The notes under the pieces were generated by a model. The model ran no database searches. It saw nothing but the letters and a program-made list of their open reading frames with translations, and was not told the origin of the DNA. DNA of 64,000 nucleotides, taken from positions 717,001 to 781,000 of the forward strand of contig JAODUP010000045.1 in the NCBI GenBank assembly GCA_025642065.1, read 5' to 3'. How positions within the stretch are numbered: the first letter of the stretch is position 1; every line of letters begins with the position of its first letter. This document shows, piece by piece, positions 50,588 to 62,035 of this stretch. The position numbers and the translations under genes were made by a program. Source of the stretch: Paralvinella palmiformis (Eukaryota; Annelida; Polychaeta; Terebellida; Alvinellidae).

Positions 50588-51622
50588 ATGGAGAACACGA
50601 CATCTTCCGATCTTAGTGGAAGAACTTCACGAATCTCCTCCATCACCAAGAACATCTGGATCTATGGAGCTGCCTTCATCATCGTGTTTGGAACAATCGG
50701 TAACGGGTTATCGGCAACTGTGATGACAAGAAAACGACTGAGAAGACACAGAACAAGTATTTATCTGGTTGTATTAGCAATCGTAGATACGGCCGTGTTA
50801 TATACCGGATTGCTTCGCCACTGGATCCGGGAAGTAATCGACGTCGACGTGAGAAACATCTCGGCACCGGGATGCAAGATCCACATATTCCTCGTTTACT
50901 TCCTCGTTCATTTTGAGGCTTGGATCCTTGTCTGGATCTCCGCCGAGAGGCTAGTTGCCGTCTGTCTCCCACATCGCGCTAAGGTCATATTTACAGTTAG
51001 ATTCGTCTGGCTTCAAATAACGGGCACTGGTTTCGTGACCTTTATTATTAACTTGCACATCTTCTGGACAGTTAGCCTTAAGGCCAACATATGCGTTCCG
51101 TACAACAGAAAATATGAAGTGTTTTGGGAAGAGATATGGTCTAAAGTGGATTTAGTTATCTCGTCATTTGTTCCATTTGTCGTGATGTTTCTGATGAACC
51201 TGGCCATCGTAACTCGTTTGTTACACCTGAGGAGCACGCGCAAACGAACGACGAGTCACGTGACAGCAGCGCCGGCGAACGCTATGTCAACGATGCTAAT
51301 TACCGTTAACTTTGCGTTCTTGATAACAACTTCACCCGTCGCGATATATCTCACTAATCTGAGAGCATGGCAACATTCGGCCAGAACTGAACGGGATCGT
51401 GCTGTACTCGATCTGGTATGGGCGTGCGTCAACATGGCGGCTTACACGAACAACGCCATCAACTTTCTACTCTACTGCCTGAGTGGTCCAACGTTTAAAA
51501 AGGAACTCGTCAGATTAGTGTGTCTAGGAAAATGCGCATACAAAGTACACCCCCAGCAAGCATCCTTCTCCCTGACTACGGCTACGGTTCCGAGCAATAC
51601 AAGAGATGAGATGAATTTATAA
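50588..51622 (+). CDS. intronless rhodopsin-class (class A) GPCR, orphan
   Basis: A single 344-residue frame with seven hydrophobic segments and a short Ser/Thr-rich N-terminus with an Asn glycosylation site (NTT at 3). Class A landmarks: GNG with N39 in TM1, D67 in TM2, ERL (120-122) in place of DRY at the end of TM3, an extracellular Cys pair at 96 and 169, SP at 249-250 in TM6, and N292-FLLY at the end of TM7, where the usual NPxxY proline is Phe. The basic KRLRRHR loop 1 and C311/C315 palmitoylation candidates lie on the cytoplasmic side. The start at 50588 is the first ATG of the frame. It resembles the peptide- and amine-like orphan receptors expanded in molluscs, some chemosensory, but no ligand can be named. 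Likely plasma-membrane signalling. Confidence 0.9.
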   Translation: MENTTSSDLSGRTSRISSITKNIWIYGAAFIIVFGTIGNGLSATVMTRKRLRRHRTSIYLVVLAIVDTAVLYTGLLRHWIREVIDVDVRNISAPGCKIHIFLVYFLVHFEAWILVWISAERLVAVCLPHRAKVIFTVRFVWLQITGTGFVTFIINLHIFWTVSLKANICVPYNRKYEVFWEEIWSKVDLVISSFVPFVVMFLMNLAIVTRLLHLRSTRKRTTSHVTAAPANAMSTMLITVNFAFLITTSPVAIYLTNLRAWQHSARTERDRAVLDLVWACVNMAAYTNNAINFLLYCLSGPTFKKELVRLVCLGKCAYKVHPQQASFSLTTATVPSNTRDEMNL

Positions 51623-51874
51623 ATCGGCAGCAGAATATATTGTTTATCTTTAGGCATCCAATAGTCCGTGCTGGACAAATGCTAAGCGATCACCAAACCT
51701 TATTTCGCTAAATATGTCTACCTGTTATATAGGGTTTCATTCCATTTATTATAATTTAATAATTTAGATCCAAGCATATAGGTATGCACATTTAAAGCCG
51801 AGGAATTTTAAATTGCGTCACAAGGAACGTTAGCAGTAATTCTGAATAATGAAACCTGGATAATATATGATAGC

Positions 51875-51876
<2 letters not shown>

Positions 51877-51943
<67 letters not shown>

Positions 51944-52160
51944 GTGGATTTCCAATAGTGAAAATACAACTATTGTATTTTTTTTGCTCTGGAACAGGTG
52001 AGTTTTAAGAACATAGTTAGACTTATCAAGAGATGATCTACTTCTAACCTGCTTCGCTAATCAGTTCCATAAAGTGGGATATGTAACACTAAAAGTACAA
52101 TCTCCATCTGACTTTATTGAAGATATTGACGTCTGCAGTAATATCTTATTAGATGAATGA
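51877..52160 (-). mobile_element. L2/CR1-like LINE, extreme 3' end
   Basis: The minus strand reads YPTLWN, a stop, LAKQVRSRSSLDKSNYVLKT, HLFQSKK, then ends in a long ATT repeat (51877-51941). The PTLWN-L-VR-SL--FK--LKTHLF pattern is the standard C-terminus of this LINE group. Truncated and interrupted, lying 250 bases downstream of the GPCR. Confidence 0.72.
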
Positions 52161-52861
52161 GATTTCTGGATGTCCGTAATTTGTTTGGGTAACAATTGTT
52201 TGAGCTGATTACGTTATCTCCTGTTTGATATTCGTACATTACCATTTAGTCTTCGCAATTACGACCGTATCAACTATCTAGTCGTCACCTTGAACGGATA
52301 TCAAACGCCGAGACACTAAGATGCGAAGAAGAGAATATTACATTCCCCCGGGGAGCTGTTTCAGTAACAATGCGGAGTCACAACATAACCCGAGAAATCT
52401 CCGTTGAAGCCGGTGATCTCTTATCATAACGTTGAATTAAGGTCTGATGATAGCTTGAGAAAAACTCCAGGTTAACATAAGTCTCTGTATATATGCTTCT
52501 GTCTGGAGGTTATTTCCCGTCCACTTCGCATCATTACATTCGAAATTTATTGGGCCTATAATACGTGCACAAAAATAACCTTTTAACATCTGTCTATATA
52601 TTAATTTCCTTCATTGAAGTATTACTTTCTTATACATTTGGAAACTATTTAAGTTAATCTAGTTAAGAATATTCTTATGGAAAACAGCAGCCATTTTCTA
52701 TTCTAGTTCTATAAACAGAAGTCATCTCAGTAACAGAAAAATGTATGTATAATTAATGACATATTTTATGGCGACATTAAATTTTTTGTACATAGATATA
52801 TTTGAATAAACAGATATTTAAAGTAACAGAAGATTCATCAATAATCAATCAATTTATTAAA

Positions 52862-52918
<57 letters not shown>

Positions 52919-53145
52919 ATTGTAAGCATGTTGTCTTTTTGTTGAATATATAAATAGTTTATTACGTATAATCTGTCGATATTATAAAGTTGTTGTACAG
53001 ATAAATATTTTAACAAACTAATATAAAATTTTCTATATTAATTAGATACATTCCACATTCATCTCCGACAATCTTTATCAAACGTCTGGACACAGAAATA
53101 TGATTGACTTAGACACCGCTTATAATTAAATATTTTACAGCGCTC
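52161..53145. other. spacer with a weak SINE C remnant
   Basis: Near 52507-52600 there is a diverged trace of SINE C (GGAGGTTATTTCCCGTCCAC ... GTGCACAAAAATAACC). (AT)n at 52864-52912. No gene recognised. Confidence 0.4.
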
Positions 53146-53335
53146 TTGTATTAGACATATTTCGATTACCCCTAATGGGTCAGTAAAAAATCTAGGGGTT
53201 ATTTTTGACCAATGTATTAACGCGCATGAACATGTCACATCAGTATGCCGAGCTGCCTACTACCATCTTAAGAACATCCACTGTTTAAAATCATTCTTGA
53301 CACAAGAATCACTTGTAATTGTAAATCAAGTTTCA
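53146..53335 (+). mobile_element. LINE reverse-transcriptase C-terminal fragment
   Basis: The plus strand reads NGSVKNLGVIFDQCINAHEH, VTSVCRAAYYHLKNIHCLKS, FLTQESLVIVN. NLGV-FD----E--V-SVCR-A-Y-LRNI is the region after the palm domain in L2/CR1-like elements. No flanking element parts remain. Confidence 0.78.
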
Positions 53336-54438
53336 TCCCAAGCCGAGTCGCTATCATAACTGAACAAAAGACCAAAAAATTATTATCTTTATACGTAATA
53401 TTATTAAATTTGTTGTTAAATAAATACAGTTTGGCCGTCAATGATAACGCTATTTCTCATCACTGATTTTAGTATTTTGAAGCATTGTAGAAAACTTATT
53501 GTTATTAATTGCTAAATGTGTGGAGATCTGTGTCTATGATAATACTTGAGATGATTTAACACTTGTCCAACTATCACAGGTTGTGTCTATCGTGTGTACT
53601 GATTAACCAGACTATTCTTATCAGCAAATTTCTATTGACAATTATTCGTTAGTATAGTAGTTGTGACGATAACTCACTTCATTTGTGATAAACATGATAT
53701 TATTTCTTCTCATTATACTTCTAGTCAAGATGACTTCTTCTGTCATTTAGTTTTTTGTTTGTTTTTGGATGATTTGATGTAGTTACATCGTATTTTAATT
53801 TTGAATAAAGGTCTTTATTTCAATATATGTCCGTTTTGATGTTAAATGCCACATAATGGAACGTTTATTACGTAGTTATGACTGACAACAATACGAAATC
53901 TGTCAATATTGGCAGCCATTCTGAAGTCCAAGATGGCCGCCAGGTATTAAATAACATCAGGTTAAATCACAGATATCATAATGAAGGCCTAAATATACAG
54001 TGTATAAAATGGCGAGATCATATATATCACAGCGCGGAGACTTCAAGTCAATGAACAATTATTTACTTATCCTGAAGGTCATCAATGACAGTCATTTTCA
54101 TTTGGGAGTTATCCAATAGTCATAGAGATTTGTCAGTGTCATCGTTGAATTCCTCATCCTCAAAAATATCGGTGTAGATACCAAGATCTCGTCTCTATCT
54201 ATCACAGAAGCCGAGTTATAGGCGAAAACGGAATTTCGCTAATTTCACTGACGCCATTTTGAAAATGACGTCTCACAAATAGTCCATCCCAATTTGGAGA
54301 TGGTGGCATCGATTTTTCATGTTGAGAGAGGTCATAGGAAGAAAATAAAATAGGTATCATATGTTCCTGGGGGTGGGGGTGCATGGGGGGAGGTCTATCG
54401 GGCCCACGGACTAATGACTGTTCAGAACAATGGTCAGC

Positions 54439-54495
<57 letters not shown>

Positions 54496-55176
54496 GGCGA
54501 TAATGTTTCATATTTGCTGGTGTTTGGTGACTGATGTCTGGTACCTGCCCACCTTTATCAAATTCTTGCGCGGGTAATCCTGATTTATTATTGTAATCCA
54601 AAAAATGCATTAATGTTTCTTCAGATTTAGGAACAACAACAAAATCAATAACAACATCAACAACAACAGCACTCATATTTACTACATCAGGTACATCTAT
54701 ATTTAAACATAACCTGATACCGAATGATTTGTTGTTGACAATGATACAGGATATCCAAAACTAGATTATTTGTAGAAACCAGCCCATCTGTTAGCGTTTC
54801 ACTCTAAATGGCCAAATTAGTTTTAATTGATTTTATGTGAATATATAGATTTATATGTTTAGTGCAGATATGCACACACACACACATACATTAGACTCCC
54901 ACAGATAAAAACGGTGTCATTTTTGAATAATTAAATTTGTCCCATCAAAAGAACTATACCTAAAAGGGTAATACAGATTTATACCCCTACCTGGATATAA
55001 TATATTATAACATATTATAACAGATATTCTATAAACTAGTATCTTTTATGTTTGTTTAACTATAAATTCCCAATACTTAATTTTATGATAAACCTTTCTT
55101 CAAATTACCTGCATAATTGTTGTCCAAATCATTGTAACTCTGTTATTATGGGTATGTATAGGTAGTGACAGGGTTA

Positions 55177-55230
<54 letters not shown>

Positions 55231-55312
55231 ACTGTCATATACGTAGTGACATGGCTATGTGTTACGGGTATATACATAGTGACCTAGCTGTGTGTTACCT
55301 TCATATACGTAG
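53336..55312. other. spacer with trinucleotide and GT repeats
   Basis: (TTA)n at 54437-54494 and (GT)n at about 55170-55227. No coding segment recognised. Confidence 0.5.
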
Positions 55313-55862
55313 CATGGGCGTCCGCAGGGGGGGGGGGGGGCAAAGTGTGCATTTGCCCCCATGGAAAATCAAAAATTTGAAAAAATGACATTGAAAATAC
55401 AAAATGAATAAAATAACATAAACATATCTCAACAGTTCATTCAGGTAGAGGAGGTTACTATTCTTGGAACAGTAATTGGAGCCGTCGGGGATCTCTTCCG
55501 TAATTGTCAATGACCCTGTTCATTAGCTCGGTCATCTGGCTGTTCTCTTTGTCACGGACGGTGGACACTTATCGTGTAGAGGCCGGACAGACGTTTATCA
55601 CTCATCGTTGATCTTAGCCAGGAATTCACCCTGCGCAGTGTGCTAAAGGACCTTTCCACTGTACGTGATGTTGCAGGCAGAGTCAGTGCGATGAGGATAG
55701 CCTTGCGCACAGCAGGAAATAGAGTGGTCTGCTTCACCAGCCGAATCATACCCAGAATTTACTGGCTCCAACATCGCTGAGTACTTCGCAATGATCTTCA
55801 GACAGATGAGGAACACTGGTTCCTGCAGCACACCTCAGCTGATGGGCCGTCTGACGCGTACT
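55313..55862 (-). mobile_element. hAT transposase C-terminal remnant with one terminus
   Basis: The minus strand at about 55750-55560 encodes ALTLPATSRTVERSFSTLRR and VNSWLRSTMSDKRLSGLYTI, the hAT C-terminal dimerisation region. The conserved ERSFS-L and LRSTM--(E/K)RL-GL are intact. The unit ends at CATGGGCGTCCGCAGGGGGG (55313-55332), which resembles a hAT terminal repeat. The 5' side is cut near 55862, where a LINE fragment begins. Nonfunctional. Confidence 0.8.
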
Positions 55863-55879
55863 CTGTGACTCACGCTCTG

Positions 55880-56528
55880 GTTTCACACAACAAATGTATA
55901 TTTAGAACTAGTCTAGAACGTTGCAACTTGTTAATGGACGCCTGGGGCAGTCCATTGAGCAAAGCGTTACAGTAGTCCAAACGTGATATTATAAGCCCAT
56001 TAACTAGTGACTTACTTGCATCACTCGTTAAGTAACGCCTAATATGCCCAATGTTGCGCAGTTGGTGATAGGCAGACCTACAGATATTATTCAACTGTTG
56101 CTCCATATTTAGTGCACAGTCAAAGATAACACCTAAGTTCCTCATAGTATTCACTGATGTTATAATAATGTTACAAAAACAAACAGTAACGTTTTCCATA
56201 CGGATGACATTATGCTTAGATGTGAAAAGCATAACTTCCATCTTGTCACTATTCAGTTTGAGCATGTTTGTACGCATCCATCCCTCATTGTCAGTAAGAC
56301 AGTTTTCAATGAGTGAGAGGGATTGTGCTTTCACGGCGTATCCTTCGGCTTGAATGAGATGCATAGCTGTGTGTCATCTGCATAAAAATGGTAAGAAAGT
56401 CCATCCCAACGGATAATGACTCCTAGAGGCTTAACGTACATGGTGTATTTCTTCGGGCCGAGTACCGAGCCTTGTGGTACACCATATTTCAGGAGTACTG
56501 GCTTATAATGCTCGCTATCTATGATCAC
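55880..56528 (-). mobile_element. L2/CR1-like LINE reverse-transcriptase fragment with YADD
   Basis: Minus strand: LLKYGVPQGSVLGPKKYTMY, then HFYADDTQLCISF (catalytic YADD intact), a frameshift near 56345, then AVKAQSLSLIENCLTDNEGW, LNSDKMEVMLFTSKHN, NLGVIFDCALNMEQQLNNIC, RHIGHIRRYLT-like NIGHIRRYLTSDASKSLVNG and SRLDYCNALLNGLPQASINK. It is better preserved than the other LINE fragments in the window but lacks the 5' half and 3' end. Confidence 0.9.
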
Positions 56529-56651
56529 TACTTGGGAGCTGCTCCGGAGATTCCGAATACATTCTCAAAGCGGCTCAACAAGATTCCATGATCAAGATTC
56601 CATGATCGAGTATTATCGTTATATAATTAGTAATTTTTCTGTGTTTTACTG

Positions 56652-56683
<32 letters not shown>

Positions 56684-56685
<2 letters not shown>

Positions 56686-57703
56686 GGAAAATTGACATCA
56701 TACTATTTCCTTGTGTACATAGCTGTACATTAGTATTTTTAGTTGGACATAATGGTACACTGTCCAAGCCAGCTGCTTCGACGATTGTGGGAAACACATC
56801 TACAGCTTCTACTATTGTTGACGATATCATCCCATTGTCTGTAACACCAGGAATACGAATAATCAGTGGTATTCTATTTGCCACCTCTTGTAAGAGTATA
56901 CCGATTTGCCCGGTTTGTAAACCTCAGCTATTACCAAGCCGTTAGTGTTTTTAGTGAACCGTTGATACGTAGGCATCACACAGTTTCCAGAAAATCACGC
57001 AACATGATACAGCAAGCGGCAGGCATCATATTATTTAGAAATAACTAATAAATTTGACATTGATGGACAAACAACAACTTAAAAAGATAGTGTCAGATTG
57101 CTGGGAATAATTAATAAACGATAAAACGGTGACATGAAATCCAAACGAGATGGGGTTAGATTTATATAAGTCGGCATGCACCGATATGAAAAATTAATAC
57201 TGAGTCAATTAGAAACAAATAATCTTTAGAGTTATCAATTAAATACTGATACGATAAGATAACTGATGCCTGGCCGGAAGTATCACACTGGGTCTTTGGT
57301 CCGGGAATGGCTATATAAGCCAGTAGCTATTGACTCATAGGAGACAGCGAATAAGCAGTGAATAGAACAGTGTATGAAGCAGTGTCTCTCGCAGTTAGAT
57401 ATAGCGACGCATTTTACCAGATAGATCTTTTGTATAGTGGAAAGAAACCCTACTAGACGTAGCAGCAAAATACACCGAGTCTTCTGTGTGTGTGAAGAAA
57501 CGCGCAAATGAATAATTAGAATTGCTGCCTAGAATTCTATACTCTGTGGCGAGAGTTTTAGCATACTCACCAATCAATGATCCAATTTAAAACTGACTAT
57601 TGTGTTCTTTGACAAATCGAGATCTTTAAGTCTTTGAAGAACTTCTCCAACTAAGTTGTCTATGTATGCAACTTGTCGGATGGCATATAATGTCTACCAT
57701 CTG
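56684..57703 (-). pseudogene. inverted, degraded partial copy of the sulfatase gene
   Basis: Minus-strand segments match the 3' part of the gene at 57905-59609 almost base for base. 57703-57545 covers CAGATGGTAGAC through YIDNLVGEVLQRLKDLDLSK to GEYAKTLATE, with two internal deletions and a stop. 56888-56684 covers ANRIPLIIRIPGVTDNGMIS through VEAAGLDSVPLCPTKNTNVQ, LCTQGNSMMSIFH. The two parts are separated by a 653-bp insertion (56889-57541). The copy ends at an (AT)n run. It points away from the main gene, head to head, about 200 bases apart. It cannot encode a working enzyme. Confidence 0.93.
56889..57541. mobile_element. 653-bp insertion in the sulfatase pseudogene, possible solo LTR
   Basis: The insertion splits the pseudogene at a site where the intact gene reads ACCTCTGTAG (complement strand). 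CTCT is present on both sides (56885-56888 and 57542-57545), giving a 4-bp target duplication. The segment starts TGTAAGAG, contains a TATA-like CTATATAAG at about 57309-57317, and ends AATTCTATA. Length, 4-bp duplication and TATA box suit a solo LTR, but the right end lacks the canonical CA. It may be another element type. Confidence 0.5.
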
Positions 57704-57904
57704 TCCAAATATCGACCTAGATCTATTTAGACGTTAGTTCATCATTACATTTGGAACGTTTTACTAAGCTAATTGTTCGTCTGTTGTAGCAGCAGTGAAC
57801 AAACAGAAAACTATTGATTAATACTTAGTTCGATTAGTGTCAATGTACATTAATGTATGCCTCCTGGTCTGCTGCAAGCAATGTTCTGAAGTCTACACAT
57901 TAAA

Positions 57905-59609
57905 ATGGATAAAATAAGATGTTTCAAAGTGCTATTGGTGTTAGTAGTACTTATGGTTGTAAAATTCTACGAGAAAACGAACAGGAAAAATATAATAAGC
58001 ATTATTGATCAGATAAATGAGTTCACATCTTCTTCGTCATCGTCGTCATATTTATTGTCGAAAACAACTGACGAGATAATAGAAACATCCAATCTCATTG
58101 AATCAAACAACTCATCAACTACAATTGGGAATCGAACTTCTTTTGAATCTACCAAACCAAGGAGGAAGAATGTGCTGTTTATTATAGTTGATGATTTACG
58201 AGCACAGCTTGGTCCATATTTTGATCCAGATCATCCAGACTACTTCAGTAAAGTCAAAATACAAACACCTAATTTGGATAAGTTTGCGTCAGAGAGTATG
58301 GTATTTAAACATGCCTATGCACAATACAGTTTGTGTGGACCAAGTAGGACATCATTATTCACTAGTAGACGACCGGATGTGACGCAAATATATAACAATC
58401 GCAGATACTGGAGAGAGGTGGGTGGAAATTTTACGACTTTACCCCAATATTTTAAAAACAACGGATACTTAACTGTTGGCTTAGGGAAGGTGTTCCACCC
58501 AAAAAATTCATCAAACAATAATGATCCCTTATCTTGGACAGAACCATATTTTGTTCCACCCTCTGTTGACATTGGTTTGCTTCCTCATGGTAGATCCCAA
58601 CCATGGTTACCTGTGTCGGATTCGGAAATGGAATTCACTGAATTGGTAGATACCAGTACAACAAAAATGGCAAAAGTGTTACTGAAGAAGTTATCTGAAA
58701 ACTTCAAGATTGCGGGGCAACCTTTCTTCATGGCGGTTGGTTATAATAGGCCGCATAGAAGTATGATATGTCCAGAAAGATATTACCAAATGTATCCTTT
58801 GGAAGAGAAAAATAATTTCTTGGCAAATAAGTCATGGCAAGAGCCTAGAATACGACAATCTGTTCAAATAGATGGAGTTACAACAACAGATGGTAGACGT
58901 TATTTGCCATCCGACAAGTTGCGAAGTGTTCGTCGCGCATATTTTGCTTGTATTTCATACATAGACAATTTAGTTGGAGAAATTCTTCAAAGACTTAAAG
59001 ATCTCGATTTGTCAAAGAACACAATAGTCAGTTTTATATCGGATCATGGATTTCATTTAGGGGAAAACGGTGAGTATGCTAAAACTCTCACTACAGAGGT
59101 GGCAAATAGAATACCACTGATTATTCGTATTCCTGGTGTTACAGACAATGGGATGATATCGTCAACAATAGTAGAAGCTGTAGATGTGTTTCCCACTATC
59201 GTCGAAGCAGCTGGATTGGAGAGTGTACCATTATGTCCAACTAAAAATACTAATGTACAGGCTATGTACACAAGGAAAAAGTATGATGCCAATTTTCCAT
59301 AACTCGTCCCATGTTATTAAAGATGAGGCATATTCGCAAACATGGCGTCCTCAGGGTATGAGCTACACAATCAGGACGCAAGAGTTTAGACTCGTTGATA
59401 AAGCATTCATAAGAAACTGGAAGTCACAGAATGTTATTCACAAGTCTCTAACTTGGTCACCAGACATAAATTATACGGAACTCTATGACCACAGAAACGA
59501 TATTCTGGAGCAAGTAAATTTGGTGAATCATCCGGATTACAAGAATATTATAAGTAGTCTTCGTCAGAGGTTGCATATGTTTGTTCAGAAACATATTCAA
59601 TGGTTGTAG
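57905..59609 (+). CDS. iduronate-2-sulfatase-like gene with a 3' frameshift
   Basis: Lysosomal sulfatases of this family remove 2-O-sulfate from iduronate in heparan and dermatan sulfate. An intronless frame starts at 57905 with a hydrophobic signal/anchor (residues 7-19) and a Ser/Thr-rich spacer. The sulfatase fold begins at KNVLFIIVDDLR with metal ligands D96-D97. C144 in SLCGPSR is the site for conversion to formylglycine. QPFFMAVGYNRPHRS, SVRRAYFACISYIDNLVGEI and SDHG (379-382) follow. The main frame stops at 59302 (465 residues). The expected C-terminal part (KSMMPIFHNSSHVIKDEAYS ... TWRPQGMSYTIRT ... ELYDHRNDILEQVN) continues in the next frame to 59609. One extra G at 59260-59261, absent in the inverted copy, causes this. 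An AATAAA lies at 59614-59619. It may be a pseudogene, a truncated allele or a base-call error. Confidence 0.88.
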
Positions 59610-60607
59610 GTAAAATAAATTAGATGAAGGACACTATAACTGTAAGTCAAATATTCATGCATGTATGTACTTTTTTGTCCAGTGTATTTTGTTCCCTTTT
59701 TCAATTCACTAGAGAGTCATAATCGTGTGAGAATATGTCGGATTTCGTGTTGGATTTTGTTGTTTATTACAATTGTTATATACCATTAGAGGCCATAGAC
59801 TATGGTATGTAATATGTTTAGTATCATAGTTTCAATGTTTATCTGTTAAACGTCCTAACTCTATACTCATGTGTCCCTAGTTTATAAATTTCTATGATAT
59901 ATTGATATGGAAACTTGAATTAGATACAAGTCGCTGTCCATTGTGTTCAGTGCAAGCCACATGGTAACTGGTTAGGGACTATTTACTACTTTCTGTGTAA
60001 ATGCTGTAGGCTGGTGAGGAAGATAGGTCAATAGTGTAGGTCTTACTTCATATTGCCAGATTCTTTAGATCAAGGCCATTCATGACTAATGGTATTATTT
60101 TTTTGTATTGTAGTATGTATTCCAAATTTAGTGATTTATAATTGTACGAACTGTAGTGTTTCAATCATTATTATTGCCATAGGCATAGATCGACATAGTA
60201 ATGAAATCGATAAATGTGATTGTAAAAGTATTTAATTTTAATTTTGTTACAGTCAAGCTTGACAACTTTACCACTTTATTAGAACATCATCATTCATGTA
60301 CAATTGTAATTACATTGGCGTAACCATTGTCATACCCTAACGATCATACACGTCATACACGTCAACAATAACTCTGGATAACAAATACCTCGAATAAAAA
60401 ACAAATCCTCTTGATCGTGTTTGACATTTGTTGACAATCAGCATAACTGAAACAAACTCTGTCAGTTATTTGTTGAAATTTAATTAGATTATATAATTAT
60501 TATAGTGCTGTAAGTACAAAACATATTAGCAATGACCACAGACATTCTATTAACCACAATTAAGTTAATCTGTTTACAGATTAAATAACTATGAGGTGAC
60601 ATGGATG

Positions 60608-60669
<62 letters not shown>

Positions 60670-61920
60670 TACATTAATATATAGTGAAAGTATCAAGTTA
60701 TTTAAGGAAAATCTATAGAGCATAAATTATTCAAAGGACAAGATGAGCTACACATTTTATAATTACATCTACCTATTTAACAAAATCAACAACATTTGTA
60801 TGGATAACTATACTATCGGAACTGTACCATAAATAGTTATTGAAACCATAGAAATACATATCATATTGGGGAAACGTAGTGTTATAACGACATTGGCAGA
60901 TCCAGCAGATGGTTTAGGGATCTATGAAACCTTGGTGTTCAGATGAGGGTAATCTCTAAAAGGATAAAAACGGCTTTCACCGTCGGTTATTAGTAACGTT
61001 GTTGACATGCACACCTCACCATGTTAAAGTTCAACCCAGATTGGCTTATGTTATTGGTCGGTCACAATATCGTGCTAATGCACCATCTAATGAGGCTGGA
61101 TGATACCATAGAATAAACCTAGCTATCCTTGTCCTTGATCAGCTAATAATGGCTCAAAAAGACTGGATCAATCTCAGGTGTGAGCCAGCATGTGATGACA
61201 ATTGCTGATTGTAAACCTGGAAGCTGAGTTGTACTGTTGCTCGAAGCGGTGACAGATAAGAGTCGCTTCTCATGTATACACGCCATGTTGGGCATAATGT
61301 ACACGTTTAGAATATCATCATGTGAATAGCAGGGAAAGGTTTCTGATACATGAATCGTTTAACAATGATGCACGTATACAATAACATTATCGTTACAATC
61401 AGATCAATAATTGACCAATTTGCTGGACAACATCCATGAAGAATAACATTCCTGGTTTTACTGAAAGATGACCAAACAAGACTGAAAACCTTTTAATAAT
61501 GCAGTGTGGTTCCGGCTGTACAGCAGTATTGTTCATGTTAAGTTAGATTTATTCATTACTACACCAAGTTATTTAATAAGATAATTCTTTATATTTTCAT
61601 GTATTTGTTGACGTTCATTTTTATCTGTAGATTATTCTCTGGATTTCAAAATTTTCTTTTCTAGAACAGTTGTGATATTTGGTCTCTCATCTTTTCCCCG
61701 TTTCATATATCTGATTTATTAATCCTTAATATTCGATGACTTGTTTTGCATGATTGGATGAAAACTATCTTCAGAAGTTATATAAGCTACCATATTACAC
61801 CATTTATATTTTGGTTAGTCTTAATTACTCTGGTGTTATAATTTTGCATAATTGAACATTGTTTAGGAAGTTTAAATAGGCTCATGGATTAATAATTGCA
61901 GAATGTCACGTTAGCCGGAG
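59610..61920. other. spacer downstream of the sulfatase
   Basis: AT-rich with (AT)n followed by (AG)n at about 60611-60669. No gene recognised. Confidence 0.5.
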
Positions 61921-61921
61921 A

Positions 61922-62035
61922 GTGATCCCACGGTGCAGTGGTTAGACTTTCCGGTTCACACCATCAGGTTGTGGGTTCGAATCAGAGTTATGGCTGTGCT
62001 TGTGGGATGTTTCCCATGGCAACCCCCTCGGTTAT
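61922..62035 (+). repeat. tRNA-like SINE head
   Basis: GATCCCACGGTGCAGTGGTTAGACT (A box), then GGTTGTGGGTTCGAATC (B box) at tRNA-like spacing, followed by GTGCTTGTGGGATGTTTCCC. The GTGGGATNTTTCC segment resembles family D. It is not a folded tRNA: there is no 3' acceptor strand. Confidence 0.55.

Noticed and set aside
56888..57545. Idea that the gap in the inverted sulfatase copy is an intron kept from a parental gene
   Set aside because: No GT-AG placement restores the sequence of the intact copy. A 4-bp CTCT duplication explains the boundaries exactly, so an insertion is preferred.
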